The position numbers were made by a program, and so were the translations under genes. Shown here in pieces: positions 52,874-63,628 of a stretch of DNA of 64,000 nt (its first letter is position 1; every line of letters starts with the position of its first letter). The notes under the pieces are model-generated. The model was not told the origin of the DNA and made no database searches. It worked only from the letters and a program-made list of their open reading frames with translations. Source of the DNA: Sphingobium sp. TKS. GTDB taxonomy: Bacteria > Pseudomonadota > Alphaproteobacteria > Sphingomonadales > Sphingomonadaceae. The DNA is taken from the NCBI RefSeq assembly GCF_001563265.1, contig NZ_CP005087.1, positions 1 through 64,000 on the forward strand, given 5' to 3'.

Positions 52874-53929
52874 CTAGCGCAATGGATTACGTTCGTGTCG
52901 CTTTTTGCACCAGCCTAGAAAGGCAGCATCCGCATTCTTGAGGGGTTGCTGCCCCTTGTCATCCCAGAAGGCGAGATAATCACCCTTGAGCGCGTAAACA
53001 TCATATCCTGGCGCGACCGTGCGGGCCTTTTCCAGGGCCTGGTTGGAGATCATAGGGAACAGCGTTTCTTGGGGCAGGGCCTTTCCCGCGCGGGGCGTGA
53101 AAGTCACCTGATCGCGGGTGTTGTCAAAGCTCAGCGCATAGTCCGGAAAATGACCATGGGCATCGTCCTGGTCCACAATTGTCTTGATGAGACGCCGAAA
53201 CTCAAAGTCGGTCGATTTGGACCCGCATTTGCGTTGCAGCGTATCCAGACCGAATTTGACAGCTTTGCCCGGCCACCCGCAATGCTTGCGGGCAATCTCG
53301 TATAGCCGCCTTTCCAGCGGCTTCCGTAGCCGAAAATATTGGCGGTTCAGGGTCAGCACTTCATTGGAACGGATCGCGTTGAACACCCAATCCGATAGCC
53401 GCACCTCGACCTCTTGCATCCGGCCTTCTCGCGTTTCGCGCATGATCCTCACACGATCGATCAGGCTGAAAATATCCAGCGCCTCAGTCCCACCAGTCAG
53501 GATATTGGTTTCAATTTGCGTTCCCTGAAGGCGTTTAAAGGCGCTGCGTAGCTGCTCATAGCCCCGGCCATCAGTTCCCCGATTGGTCGCCACCAATAGG
53601 TCATAGGCCTTGAAGCGCACGACCTGGTTGACTGGCTGTCCGGAGTTTAGCGCCGCCATGAGCTGGCTGATGCAATAGATCAGCACATCCCGGTCGTGAA
53701 CTGTCGCCAGCCCCAGCTCGCCGGGAGACACGCGAACGAAGGTGGAGCCGTTGCGATATTCCCGCGCGGTCAGATCAGGCTTGGTGGAGATGCTGAATAA
53801 GGGATGCTCCATCGAGGCCATGTCCCCTTTGGGAGCGGCATCGAAAACGTCGCATACGAAAAAGTCCTGCTGAGGATAACGATCCGGTAGGAGAGGGGAG
53901 CGATCATCTGGATTCGTGTTATCACCCAT
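52874..53929 (-). CDS. repA: Plasmid replication initiator RepA (RPA family), replicon 3
   Basis: 351 residues: 'MEHPLFSISTKPDLTAREYR', 'TVHDRDVLIYCISQLMAALN', 'DLLVATNRGTDGRGYEQLR', 'LERRLYEIARKHCGWPGK'. Same family as the initiator at 1-960 but with a longer N-terminus and different C-terminus ('FLGWCKKRHERN'). Iterons lie directly upstream. Confidence 0.9.
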   Translation of the reverse strand: MGDNTNPDDRSPLLPDRYPQQDFFVCDVFDAAPKGDMASMEHPLFSISTKPDLTAREYRNGSTFVRVSPGELGLATVHDRDVLIYCISQLMAALNSGQPVNQVVRFKAYDLLVATNRGTDGRGYEQLRSAFKRLQGTQIETNILTGGTEALDIFSLIDRVRIMRETREGRMQEVEVRLSDWVFNAIRSNEVLTLNRQYFRLRKPLERRLYEIARKHCGWPGKAVKFGLDTLQRKCGSKSTDFEFRRLIKTIVDQDDAHGHFPDYALSFDNTRDQVTFTPRAGKALPQETLFPMISNQALEKARTVAPGYDVYALKGDYLAFWDDKGQQPLKNADAAFLGWCKKRHERNPLR

Positions 53930-53941
53930 AGCTGATACCTA

Positions 53942-54077
53942 TCGTGTTTTCACCCATGGACCAATAGGCTTCGTGCTTTCACTCATTGAGCTGTGGACAA
54001 CCCCTGTTTTCCTTTCGTGTTATCACCCATGATCTTTCGTGTTATCACCCATGATCTTTCGTGTTATCACCCATGAG
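53942..54077. repeat. Iteron array and DnaA-like box of replicon 3
   Basis: Three tandem 22-bp repeats of CTTTCGTGTTATCACCCATG type at 54012, 54034 and 54056, plus two looser copies near 53942 and 53970. TGTGGACAA at 53992-54000 is a one-mismatch DnaA box. An AT-rich run with three TAACACA(A/G) repeats follows at 54080-54160. Confidence 0.88.
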
Positions 54078-54214
54078 AGTATTTTATAACTAACTGATTC
54101 AAAACAGAAAATCGGCACTTTATTTCAGCGTAACACAGATTCTAACACAATATAACACAAGGGCATTTTGGGAAAGCGAGGTGCGTTCCCCCACAGTAAA
54201 GCAAGGCAAGCGGA

Positions 54215-54283
54215 ATTGGCCTAACGGCCAATGCGCTGTTTGGTGCGTGACGGCGATGCCGTCACAGGGCGACCTGCGGTCGC
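54215..54283. other. Tandem-hairpin element, third site
   Basis: Three perfect hairpins in 69 bases: 54215-54232 (ATTGGCC, loop TAAC), 54247-54265 (GTGACGGC, loop GAT) and 54269-54283 (GCGACC, loop TGC). Not alignable in sequence with the other two elements, but the same design and position beyond the origin. Confidence 0.5.
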
Positions 54284-54330
54284 TGGGCTTCCGAGGGGGA
54301 AGTGGGGCGGGCGCAGCGTCCAATCGGACC

Positions 54331-54522
54331 CTAGCGCCTTGTGGAGGGGGCAGGGGCCGGCCAGGAGGCGAGGATTGGGCCTTCTCCCTTCCGCTGCACC
54401 CTTAGTTCCGATCGCGTGCCCTGTGGCCGCTCAGCCGGGAGCGCATGGCCGCTGTCGTCGTCGGTCAGCGCCCACATATCCTTGCCCGCGAAGCACCAGA
54501 CCGAAACAGCGTCATCCGTCAT
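54331..54522 (-). CDS. Small hypothetical protein after traD, module 2
   Basis: 63 residues (MTDDAVSVWCFAGKDMWALT...) whose start overlaps the end of traD, suggesting coupling. The C-terminal third is Pro/Arg-rich. No family recognised; absent from module 1, where the ATPase gene follows traD instead. Confidence 0.45.
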   Translation of the reverse strand: MTDDAVSVWCFAGKDMWALTDDDSGHALPAERPQGTRSELRVQRKGEGPILASWPAPAPSTRR

Positions 54523-54820
54523 TGTCCAACCTCTCAGGCGAGACCGCCTCCGCATCGAACGCCCGCTTGCCGCGCCGCTTCCAGAGCGCCAGCACGTCGC
54601 CGGCATCATCGCCTCGGGCGCGGGCCGCGCAATCCAGTAGAGCGCCGTAGAGGGTGGCGCGATCGTCGTCGGCGAGATCGACCAGGCCGGCTTTCTGGAC
54701 GAGGCCGCCCAGTTCTATGAGATGGCGGGTTCGTTCGCGGCGTTGCACGACCCATCCTCTCGTATCGGTGCGGCGCGCGGCGGCTTCAACGCGGCGTAGC
54801 GCTTGCCCGGTTCGCGCCAT
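54512..54820 (-). CDS. traD: Conjugal transfer protein TraD, module 2
   Basis: 102 residues from ATG 54820, 22 bases after the traC stop. Core 'ERTRHLIELGGLVQKAGLVD' followed by 'DDDRATLYGALLD' as in module 1; the two ends differ. Confidence 0.82.
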   Translation of the reverse strand: MARTGQALRRVEAAARRTDTRGWVVQRRERTRHLIELGGLVQKAGLVDLADDDRATLYGALLDCAARARGDDAGDVLALWKRRGKRAFDAEAVSPERLDNDG

Positions 54821-54842
54821 CGCCTTGGCGGTCGCCGCGACA

Positions 54843-55094
54843 TTATCCGCGAGCTTTCTTCCCGCGCCGCTGAAAGAAGGCGGAACCTTTCGCGCGCCAC
54901 GCCTCCTTTTCTTCCGTGCTGGCCGATTCCACAGCGGCAAGCAGTGCGCCCGCCAGCGTATCGAGATCGAGCGCATCGGCTCCGGTGGACGTGACAAGCT
55001 CGCCAAGCTGCTGGACCTTCTTCACCTTCAACGCCCTGGCCTTGTCGCCAAGGGCTTTCAGCTCCGCGTCATAGTCGCGCGTTTTGCGCATCAT
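54843..55094 (-). CDS. traC: Conjugal transfer protein TraC, module 2
   Basis: 83 residues from ATG 55094 (a second ATG follows directly). 'TRDYDAELKALGDKARALKV', 'VQQLGELVTSTGADALDLDT'. Shorter than the module 1 protein by about 18 residues at the C-terminus. Confidence 0.82.
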   Translation of the reverse strand: MMRKTRDYDAELKALGDKARALKVKKVQQLGELVTSTGADALDLDTLAGALLAAVESASTEEKEAWRAKGSAFFQRRGKKARG

Positions 55095-55194
55095 TCTCTC
55101 CCTCGTGCCCGAAAACTGAAGCCGCAGGATAGCATGATCGCGCGCGCGAGGAACCGTTCCGAACAAAAAATGCGGCGAAGTCAATCACAGGAAC

Positions 55195-55265
55195 GACAGG
55201 GAGTGTGAGTGCGCGCTTATACGTCGTTGCCGACGTGCGCTAAGAAAGGCAGTATAGCGGCCGTC
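55195..55265 (+). other. Predicted oriT of module 2
   Basis: GTGAGTGCGCGCTTATAC followed by the perfect stem CGTCG-TTGC-CGACG and TGCGCTAAG, immediately before traA. Almost identical to the module 1 region but with an intact stem. Confidence 0.62.
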
Positions 55266-57364
55266 ATGGCGATCTACCATTTCTCAGCCAAGGTCATCAG
55301 CCGCGCCAATGGATCGAGCGCGGTTGCATCGGCCGCCTATCGTTCGGCGTCCGAGCTGCACGATGACCGACTCGGGCGTATCCAAGATTTCTCGAACAAG
55401 GCCGGTGTCGTCCATTCGGAAATCATGCTGCCCGAGGGTGCGCCGGAGCGTTTAAACGATCGCGCGACCTTGTGGAACGAGGTCGAGGCCGGCGAGAAAC
55501 GCAAGGACGCGCAGCTTGCCCGCGAGGTTGAGTTTTCAATTCCGCGCGAAATGAATCAGGCGCAGGGCGTCGAGCTGGCGCGCGATTTCGTGAACAAGCA
55601 GTTCGTCGAACGCGGCATGGTCGCGGACCTCAATGTGCATTGGGACATGGGCAAGGACGGCCAGCCCAAGCCGCACGCGCACGTCATGCTGTCGATGCGC
55701 GAGGTAGGGCCGGAGGGGTTCGGCCAGAAGGTGCGCGAGTGGAACAGCGCCGAGCTTTTGAAAGGGTGGCGCGAGGCATGGGCCGATCATGTCAACGAAC
55801 GGCTTGCGTCGCTCGATATTGATGCGCGGATCGACCATCGCACATTAGCGGCGCAGGGGATCGAGCTTGAGCCGCAGCACAAGATCGGGCCGGCAGCATC
55901 GCGGATGCCCGAACAGGGGCTTGAGGCCGAGCGGGTCGAGGACCATGCCCGGATCGCGCGCGCGAATGGCGAGAAGATCATTGCCGAGCCGGGGATCGCA
56001 TTGGACGCGATCACGCGGCAACAGGCGACGTTCACCACCCGCGACCTGGCGATGTTCGTCCATCGGCACAGCGACGGCAAGGACCAGTTCGATTCCGCTA
56101 TGAGCGCGGTGAAGGCGTCGCCCGAGCTGGTGGGGCTGGGGCAGGACGGGAAAGGGCAGGAGCGGTTCACCTCGCGCGAGATGATCGCGGTCGAGCAGCG
56201 GCTTGAGCGGGCCGCTGACAGGCTTGCAGAGCGGGGAGGGCATGGTCTCCCGGCAGCGGCCGTTAGGGGGGTGGCCGCTACCGGGAGTGATAGCCTGGTG
56301 CTGGGAACCCAGCAGGAAGCCGCGTTGGCGCATATCACCAGCCGGAACGATCTTTCAATCGTGGTCGGCTATGCCGGCACCGGCAAGTCGGCCATGCTGG
56401 GCGTGGCGCGCGACGAATGGGAGCGCGCCGGCTACACGGTGCGCGGTGCCGCCCTGTCGGGGATCGCGGCCGAGGGGCTGGAAGGCGGATCGGGCATCGC
56501 CTCGCGCACGATCGCCAGCCTCGAATATCAGTGGGGGCAGGGCCGCGAGCAGCTCGGGCCGCGCGACGTGCTGGTGATCGACGAGGCCGGGATGATCGGC
56601 ACGCGCCAGATGGAGCGCGTGCTTGGCGAAGCCGAACGGGCCGGGGCCAAGGTCGTGCTTGTCGGCGATGCCGAGCAGTTGCAGGCGATCGAGGCGGGTG
56701 CCGCGTTCCGGGCGCTGGCCGAGCGGCACGGTGCCGCCGAGATCAGCGAGATACGCCGACAGCATGAGGATTGGCAGAAGGACGCCACGCGGGCGCTGGC
56801 GACCGGCAGGACCGGCGAGGCGATCCATGCCTATGAGCGTCATGGGATGGTCGAGGCGGCCGACACGCGCGAGCAGGCGCGTGCCGAGCTGGTGGACGGT
56901 TGGGACGCGCAGCGCCTTGCCGATCCGGACAAGAGCCGGATCATCCTCACCCACACCAATGCCGAGGTTCGCGATTTGAACCTGGCCGCGCGCGCACGCT
57001 TGCGTGACTCGGCTGCGCTTGGTCCCGACGTGGAGGTGAAGGCCGAGCGGGGCGCGCGGGAGTTCGCCAGCGGCGACCGCATCATGTTCCTCAAGAACGA
57101 GCGCGGGCTTGGGGTGAAGAACGGCACGCTGGGTAAGGTCGAGCGGGTTACGCCAGAGCATATGGCGGTCCGGCTCGACGACGGTCGATCGGTCGCGTTC
57201 GACCTGAAAGACTATGCCCATGTCGATCATGGCTATGCGGCGACCATCCATAAATCGCAGGGCGTGACGGTCGATCGGGCGCACGTCCTCGCCACCCCCG
57301 GCATGGACCGCCATTCGGCTTATGTCGGCTTGTCGCGACACCGTGACGGGGTGCAGCTCCATTA
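55266..57364 (+). pseudogene. traA: Relaxase/helicase TraA, 5' part, interrupted by transposon C (module 2)
   Basis: About 700 codons: relaxase domain with 'GQPKPHAHVMLSMRE' and helicase with 'GYAGTGKSAMLG' and 'VLVIDEAGMIG'. Close to the module 1 TraA but with many substitutions. The gene is cut in 'GVQLHY' by transposon C and stops at once; it resumes at 61479. The relaxase and most helicase motifs remain, so a truncated nickase could still be made. Confidence 0.92.
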
Positions 57365-57431
57365 GGCCCAGTCGGCCCGAAGCTGCGATTTTGGCCAGGT
57401 TGAAGAACGAACACTGAACGCTTGATTGATT

Positions 57432-58304
57432 CTACCAGGACCGTTGCTGACCACCGACCTCGTAGATATCGGCTTCCATGGAGCAATTGTAGCTCTCTGC
57501 GATGTTGAACATCTCGGAGAGGAGGCTTTGGATTTCCTCATCAAGGGAAATGCCATCCGGATCGGGGTCATAGGCGACGGTCAGTTTGTAATCACAATTG
57601 CCGTTTTTTACCATGGCGTAGTCGCGTTCCAGCATCGCCTCAATCCGCTCCCGAGCGGGTTTTCTACCTCTTCCACGCTTGTTGAAGTTCTCGATAATCA
57701 GATGCAGGGCGATGCTGGCAGTGGGCGGCTTTTCCGGCAGTTTGGTCTGTGACGGAATAATGTCGAGCGCCCGATAGACGGTCATTCGTGAGACCTTCAG
57801 GTCGCGGGCAACGCGGGCCTTGCTGGCGCCGGCGGCAAGGCGACGGCGGATTTCATCGTCATCGACGTTCTTCTTCCGGCCTTTGTAAACGCCTTCGGCG
57901 CGCGCCGCTTCGATCCCGGCGCGCTGACGATCCTTGATGAACTTCAGCTCCATATCGGCGACCATGCCGAGTATGGTGATGACCATTCGCCCCATGTCGC
58001 CCGCCGTCGTCACCTCTGGCTCAAGGATGCGCAGCGAAGCTCCCTTTTCATCAAGCTCATGCACCAGGTTCAGGACATCGCGCGTGGAGCGGCCGAGCCG
58101 GTCGAGCCGCAGCACGACCAGCTCGTCGCCGGTGTGCATAAACTGCATGATCGTTTCCAGTTCCGTGCGCCCGCTCCGCGAGGCCCCCGATCCGGTCTCG
58201 GAACGGATAATTTCGCAACCTGCATTCTTGAGGCGGCCAATCTGGATATCCAGATCCTGGTCCGTGGTGCTGACGCGGGCATATCCGATACGAGCCAAGT
58301 GCAA
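57432..58304 (-). CDS. tnpR: Serine resolvase with extended C-terminus (transposon C)
   Basis: 290 residues: '[20 protein letters not shown]', 'LRLDRLGRSTRD', helix-turn-helix 'ASKARVARDLKVSRMTVYRA', then the same ~95-residue extension as the transposon B enzyme ('KRGRGRKPARERIEAMLERD'). The res site should lie in 58305-58440. Confidence 0.92.
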   Translation of the reverse strand: MHLARIGYARVSTTDQDLDIQIGRLKNAGCEIIRSETGSGASRSGRTELETIMQFMHTGDELVVLRLDRLGRSTRDVLNLVHELDEKGASLRILEPEVTTAGDMGRMVITILGMVADMELKFIKDRQRAGIEAARAEGVYKGRKKNVDDDEIRRRLAAGASKARVARDLKVSRMTVYRALDIIPSQTKLPEKPPTASIALHLIIENFNKRGRGRKPARERIEAMLERDYAMVKNGNCDYKLTVAYDPDPDGISLDEEIQSLLSEMFNIAESYNCSMEADIYEVGGQQRSW

Positions 58305-58440
58305 AATCCGTCACATTAGGGTGGCTCTTGCAGTGTATCGTCACATTGAGCGCAAACCCACCCTTTTGTGACAGACGAATGGTGTCACTCGGCCCTATCA
58401 CTCTGGGGTGTACCCAAATGTTATAGGCCGATCAGCCGCC

Positions 58441-61353
58441 TCACGCTGCAAGCCGTCCAAAATCAATCCGGTCGTTCAGGTCGAGGTCGAAGCGGCCATA
58501 AGGGTTCACATGACTGTAGATCAACGGCGTGAGACCACGATAATCTTCCGGCGTCATCCGCCCCGCCCACTTCGGCTCAACCAGTACGGTCTGAAGCATG
58601 CGGGTGTTCACATACACCAGCGACGCTTGCAGGAGGTGTAGCGCCAGAACGGAGATTTCCTGCTCATGGATGCGGTTGGTGGCGATCTCGCCGCCCTTGC
58701 CGAAGAACACGAAACCATTAGCGCCGTTCCAGTTCTCAACCACATTCAGCCCTTCGTGGATCTCGCGGCGGAATGCCTCCTGACGCAAATACCGGCATAG
58801 GAAGATTGTTTTGACCGCGCGGCCGAGTTCACTCAGCGCCTTGTAGGTCGGGTGCATCACTTCGGCTCTGGCAAACCGGAGCAGGATCGCTTCCGGATCG
58901 GCGGTGCGCGATTGCATGGCAGCGGCATATTTGACCATTTCGTCATATTGTTGCTCGATCTCGTCCCAGTCGATCGGGCTGGAGAGGATCGGCAGTAAAT
59001 TGGAAAGCCGCGTGCGCATGCCGGCTTGGGGAAGGGCCAGTTTCTGGCGTGCCACTGCTTTCAGCCGCGGGGCAAGCTCAAATCCAAGGAGTCGGCAGAA
59101 CGCAAAGCCGACTGCGCTCTGGCCGTGGCTATCGACGTACTGGCGCTGGATTTCCATGTCGGTGCAATGGCGTAGCACGCCTTCGATCATGGAGGCGACC
59201 TCCGAGGAAGAGCACCGCTTGAGCTGGGAATAAACGCAGGTCGCGCGCTTCTCCACATGCCAGTAGATCATGACGCCACGGCCGCCATAGCGGGCGTGCC
59301 ATTCCGTCATCAGGTTGCGGTCCCACGCGCCGAACTTCGTTGAATCGGACGCGCATGCCGTGCCCGCATCTCCCCATACTGCGGCATTGCGGATTGCCAG
59401 TGTCGCGTTTGCTACCCGCGCGCACGCCTCCCTCAGCGCTGGCGCGTGGATGAAACGGCGATGGACATGCAGCAATTCCTCGTAACTGACATCGGGTGTT
59501 GCGCCAGCGACCCGCTTGAGCCCGGCGTTCGTGCCCAAGCCATAGAGACACAGCAAAAGACGCTGAGCCAAGGCTGCTTTCGACAGGGTAACCCGCGAGG
59601 CCGACGTTTCGAAAGCATCCATCAATCCCGTGTCCAGAGCAGCCTCTTTCAACACGTCCAGCAGTCCGGTCATCGGCCAGCGCTGACCGATCTCGCTTTT
59701 GATCGAAGCGAGACCCTTCGGTTCGGGCAAGGGCTTGAACGGTGTAATCGATATCCGGTTGTCGCCGCGCCACAGGAGCCGGACCTTGTCGTTTTGTGGA
59801 ATATTGGCATTGAGGAGCAACAGTTCCCGTTCAAGCTCCTCCCGGATCGAGGCGCAAAACGCCTGCGCATCTGGCGTCAGGCTGAGGCCGGAATAGTACG
59901 CATCTCGCCTGATCTCGAAGTCCTTGGGAAGATCGTCATCGGGATTGCGATAGCGATCCGCCCCGACCACCCAGATTTCTTTGGAGCGGATGCGGTCGCG
60001 CAGTTGCGTCAGGACGCAAAGCTCATAGCTGATCCGGTTTACCCGCCCATCGTCATCAATGACGGAACTGCGCCATCGCGCTGGAATCACCTCATCGATC
60101 GGAACATCCTGCAATGGCACGAAGCGGCATCCGCCATCCACCTTGCTCCTGATCCAGTCGAGGGCCGCCAGGACCGGCCGCCACACCGCGTTGTTCGACC
60201 GGAACTCAAGTACGGAAAGCAGGCTTGGCAGCATGCGCCGGTAATGATTGGCCCAGGAACCACGCATCACCTTGTAGATGCGCCGGTCCAGAGCGCCCTT
60301 CGCATGGCTCTCCTTGACGATCGCCGCCAGCTTGGCCTTACCGGCGATCGGGAAAATGACATCGCAGATGCGCCCCGATGGTTCATTGATCGAGGCGCTG
60401 GCGATCTCGACCAGCAGGCGCTCCTTTCCATAGACCCGCTCGATGTCTTTCGCGATATCGCCCACCACCTTGCGTTTCGAGCGCGTTCCGATCTTGTGAA
60501 CGGTTTCGATCAGCAGGTCGATCATCGCGTCAGTGAGTTGCGCCTCCCGCGACATTAGATAAATCGCATAAAGGCCGAGCTGTCGCGCCGGCGCATGCCG
60601 GCGCATCTCCGAGGCCTTTTCACCGGCAACGCGGCGAACAATCTGATCGACCCATGGCTTGCCCGTAGCCGTCAGGAGATCATGGGGAAGATCAAGTCTC
60701 TGGATAAAGGCGAGTTTCTCGGTCACGTCGAGAATGTTGTCGAGCGTTGCCTGTCCGGCGTCACCCTTCATCCTGTTGAATCCGGTCGAGCTGTCCGGAT
60801 CGGCAAGCGAGGCTTCCAATAACGCCACCGCATCTGACGAAAGCCGATCACTGGCTCCGATCAGCCAGGTGTCCAGATAATCTTGCCGTTGTGAGCGAAC
60901 GACACGTTCAAGCTCCTTGCGCGACGGCCCATAAATACGCCGGTCCCGGCACCACAGGAAAACATGCTCAAGCATGGCATTGATCGACTGGCCGCCCGGG
61001 CACAGCTCGCCAGCAATCCATTCCGTCAATTGCGCGCGATCCACCCGCTTCATGCGGTGATATCCAAGATGGATCAGGATCTCCGCACAATGCCGTCGTG
61101 CTGTCCGACTGGAAAAGTCATAACCGGCTATCTCGCCAGCCTCGACACCGAGTTGCTCGGCCAGATACGAGAGGCCATCGGTAGGGATTGAGCCGGGATC
61201 GATCGCGAAAAACCCCAGGGAAGCGAAGAATTTCAGCTGTGCGGCGAGGCCAAGGCGCGTCAGGGCCGGCTTCGAATTTACAAAATCAATATCGGCAAAG
61301 CTCAGGCTCCATCGTCCGATCAAATCCCCGCCCGGAATACTCCGATCCATCAA
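58441..61353 (-). CDS. tnpA: Tn3-family transposase TnpA (transposon C)
   Basis: 970 residues, uninterrupted. '[18 protein letters not shown]' at the N-terminus, DUF4158-type region, catalytic part with '[19 protein letters not shown]' and '[15 protein letters not shown]'. Homologous over its whole length to the split transposase of transposon B and only distantly to that of transposon A. Confidence 0.95.
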   Translation of the reverse strand: MMDRSIPGGDLIGRWSLSFADIDFVNSKPALTRLGLAAQLKFFASLGFFAIDPGSIPTDGLSYLAEQLGVEAGEIAGYDFSSRTARRHCAEILIHLGYHRMKRVDRAQLTEWIAGELCPGGQSINAMLEHVFLWCRDRRIYGPSRKELERVVRSQRQDYLDTWLIGASDRLSSDAVALLEASLADPDSSTGFNRMKGDAGQATLDNILDVTEKLAFIQRLDLPHDLLTATGKPWVDQIVRRVAGEKASEMRRHAPARQLGLYAIYLMSREAQLTDAMIDLLIETVHKIGTRSKRKVVGDIAKDIERVYGKERLLVEIASASINEPSGRICDVIFPIAGKAKLAAIVKESHAKGALDRRIYKVMRGSWANHYRRMLPSLLSVLEFRSNNAVWRPVLAALDWIRSKVDGGCRFVPLQDVPIDEVIPARWRSSVIDDDGRVNRISYELCVLTQLRDRIRSKEIWVVGADRYRNPDDDLPKDFEIRRDAYYSGLSLTPDAQAFCASIREELERELLLLNANIPQNDKVRLLWRGDNRISITPFKPLPEPKGLASIKSEIGQRWPMTGLLDVLKEAALDTGLMDAFETSASRVTLSKAALAQRLLLCLYGLGTNAGLKRVAGATPDVSYEELLHVHRRFIHAPALREACARVANATLAIRNAAVWGDAGTACASDSTKFGAWDRNLMTEWHARYGGRGVMIYWHVEKRATCVYSQLKRCSSSEVASMIEGVLRHCTDMEIQRQYVDSHGQSAVGFAFCRLLGFELAPRLKAVARQKLALPQAGMRTRLSNLLPILSSPIDWDEIEQQYDEMVKYAAAMQSRTADPEAILLRFARAEVMHPTYKALSELGRAVKTIFLCRYLRQEAFRREIHEGLNVVENWNGANGFVFFGKGGEIATNRIHEQEISVLALHLLQASLVYVNTRMLQTVLVEPKWAGRMTPEDYRGLTPLIYSHVNPYGRFDLDLNDRIDFGRLAA

Positions 61354-61478
61354 CCCACTCCCTATGATGGAGCGAACTGTCCTCTTCTATGATTTCCATC
61401 GTCAATACCGAATGCCACGTTCCCAAAACGTTCTCCGACTTGGCCAAAATCGCAGCTTGGGGCCGACTGGGCCCATTA

Positions 61479-62469
61479 CGGGCGCGACGACTTCGCCGAT
61501 CAGCGCCAGCTTGTCCGCACCCTGTCGCGCGAGCGGTCGAAGGATATGGCGTCGGATTATCCGATGTATCGGGACCGCGACGCCGAGGTTCGTGACTTCG
61601 CCGATCGGCGCGGGTTGTCGGGCGAGATCCGCTTGCCGGATGCGCCCGAGAGGCAGGGGGTCGAGATCTTTGCGCCTCGCCGTGGATATTCGCGCGAAGT
61701 GCGTGAGGATCCACGGCCGATCAGCCGCGGCGATCAGGAGGCGAAGGCCGCGGGTGAGCGTCAGCCGCGGCGGGGCATGTTCGACGGATTCAAGCCGAAG
61801 CCGATCGAGCGACCCGCGCCGGGGCGTGTCCAGGGCGAGAAACCCAAGCGCGGCATGTTCGACGGGTTGAAGCTCGACGCGACGCCGGCGACGCCTTCGC
61901 CCGCGCGGGCCGATCGCGGCGAGGACCGCGCCTTCGCGCGCGCTGTCGAGCGGACCTCGCGCTCGGCCGAGGTGGTGTTGCAGGCGCGGGCATCGGGTGC
62001 GCCGATCCTTGAGCATCAGAAGGTCGCGCTCGAGCGCGCGATCCATGCGCTCGATACGCTCCGGCCGGGGGCTTCGGACGATATGACGGAGGCGATGAAG
62101 CGCAATCCTGAATTGCTGCGCGAAGCGGCGGCGGGGCGCAGCGGCCCGATGATCGAGGCGATGGCCCGAGAAGCCCGCGTGCGCGTCGATCCGGCTTTGC
62201 GCGCCGATCGGTTCGTGGAACGCTGGCAGGGCCTCAGCGCCGATCGGGACCGCCTCTATCGCGCCGGCGACATGTCGGGCCGGGAAAAGGCGGGGCAGGA
62301 AATGGCGGGCATGGCGAAAAGCCTTGAGCGCGATCCCCAGGTTGAATCGCTCCTGCGCGGCCGTAGTCGCGAGTTGGGGCTTGAGAGGGGCATCAACCAG
62401 AGCCGTGAGCTTGCCCGCGAGCTGACCCGCGATTTGGGGCTCGGCAGGGGCTTGGGGATGAGCCGGTAA
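61479..62469 (+). pseudogene. traA: TraA, 3' part (module 2)
   Basis: Continues the interrupted gene: 'GRDDFADQRQLVRTLSRERS' and the charged C-terminal region with two 'RGMFDG' repeats, ending 'GLGRGLGMSR'. Joined to the 5' part the protein would have 1029 residues, close to the 1044 of module 1. Confidence 0.9.
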
Positions 62470-62478
62470 GGAGAGGAT

Positions 62479-63180
62479 ATGGACGACGACCGCGAAGACA
62501 TGGGCGAGGATGACGCGGCGCGGGCATTCGCCCAGCTTGGCCGCGAGGTGTCGTTGCTGCGCAGTGCCATCGAGGGACTGACGGCCGCGCGCGAGTCCAT
62601 CGAGATACCCGATTATCAGCCGACGCTTGAGCGCACGGAGAAAATATTGGTGGCGCTCGCCCAGCGGATCGATCCCATCGCCAAAAGTCCGCTATTGTCG
62701 ATGACCCCGGATTCCATGACGAGCCAGATCGCGACGGCGGCGAGCGGCGCGCGCCGCGAGGACGCGCGGCTTGTCGCCGAGGCACGCGCAGGGCTGGACA
62801 AGGCCGCCCGCGAGATCGGCAACCGGCTAGCATCCGCGCGCCGGGGCGACGAGCAGAACCGCTGGCTGGTGTGGGCCGGATTGGGCGGCGTGGTGTTGGG
62901 GATGTTGCTCTACGCCCTGGCGCAAATACCGCTCGCGCTTCTCGCGCCGACAAGCTGGCGCTGGCCCGAGCGCCTGGCGACGCGCGTTCTGGACGAGGGT
63001 AGCCCGTGGGAAGCAGGGCAACACCTGATGCAGACGGCCGCGCCCGAGAGCTGGGGCGTGATCGTCGCGGCGGCACCGCTCGCGGATGGCAACCGCGAGG
63101 CTATTCAGACGTGCCGCGAGAAGGCCGCCAAGGCCAAGAAGGCGGTGCGCTGCACGATCGACGTGAAGGCGGCGCAATAG
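62479..63180 (+). CDS. DUF6118-family membrane protein, module 2
   Basis: 233 residues; 'REVSLLRSAIEGLTAARESI', 'EIPDYQPTLERTEKILVALA', one transmembrane segment ('WAGLGGVVLGMLLYALAQIP') and a C-terminal part with 'CREKAAKAKKAVRCTID'. Homologue of 32690-33409, 9 bases after traA. Confidence 0.78.
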   Translation: MDDDREDMGEDDAARAFAQLGREVSLLRSAIEGLTAARESIEIPDYQPTLERTEKILVALAQRIDPIAKSPLLSMTPDSMTSQIATAASGARREDARLVAEARAGLDKAAREIGNRLASARRGDEQNRWLVWAGLGGVVLGMLLYALAQIPLALLAPTSWRWPERLATRVLDEGSPWEAGQHLMQTAAPESWGVIVAAAPLADGNREAIQTCREKAAKAKKAVRCTIDVKAAQ

Positions 63181-63182
63181 GC

Positions 63183-63578
63183 ATGGAGGTTTCGACCGAA
63201 TTGGACCGAAATACTTTGGTGGCCTTGCTCGACCGGATGATACGCGCCGAGGCGCTTGGCGATGCCCCGCCCCAGGCCGAACGGGGCGACTGGATGTTCG
63301 GCAGCGTCGATCCCACCGAGTTCACCGAACCCGATGAGCATGGCTGGATGGCGATAGTACCGTCCTCCCTGCCCAGGATATGGATACCGCGCGCGCTGTG
63401 CTTCTGGCGCATGGTGGTGTCGATCGGTGGCACGATCAGCTTGGAGCAACTGGCGCATCCCGCCCATTCGTTGGCGCGATGGCCGGCGATCGAGCAGGCC
63501 GTGCGGTCGTATCTGGCGATTTCCGCCCCCGATCTCATCCTCATTGATTCAGCGCGTGAATCAGCGACGCGCCATTGA
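63183..63578 (+). CDS. Hypothetical protein of the mobilisation module
   Basis: 131 residues from ATG 63183, two bases after the DUF6118 stop. Features: 'LDRNTLVALLDRMIRAEALG', a Trp-rich centre ('GDWMFGSVDPTEF') and 'LARWPAIEQAVRSYLAIS'. No family recognised. Missing from module 1, where a deletion removed it. Confidence 0.6.
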   Translation: MEVSTELDRNTLVALLDRMIRAEALGDAPPQAERGDWMFGSVDPTEFTEPDEHGWMAIVPSSLPRIWIPRALCFWRMVVSIGGTISLEQLAHPAHSLARWPAIEQAVRSYLAISAPDLILIDSARESATRH

Positions 63579-63628
63579 GTCAGATAAGTCGTCGGACTTC
63601 GCAAAGCTGATTTTGTAGGCTCCGCGCC

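Larger units (their letters stand above)
57365..61473. mobile_element. Tn3-family transposon C (tnpA, tnpR)
   Basis: 4109 bp with terminal repeats starting GGCCCAGTCGGCCC and a 5-bp duplication CATTA (57360-57364 and 61474-61478). Removing the element and one CATTA restores traA exactly ('QLHYGRDDF'). Transposase and resolvase are both complete, so it looks active. No cargo genes. Confidence 0.95.

Noticed and set aside
59446..60558. 370-codon plus-strand frame opposite the transposon C transposase
   Set aside because: Antisense shadow; the transposase on the other strand is complete and has a homologue in transposon B.
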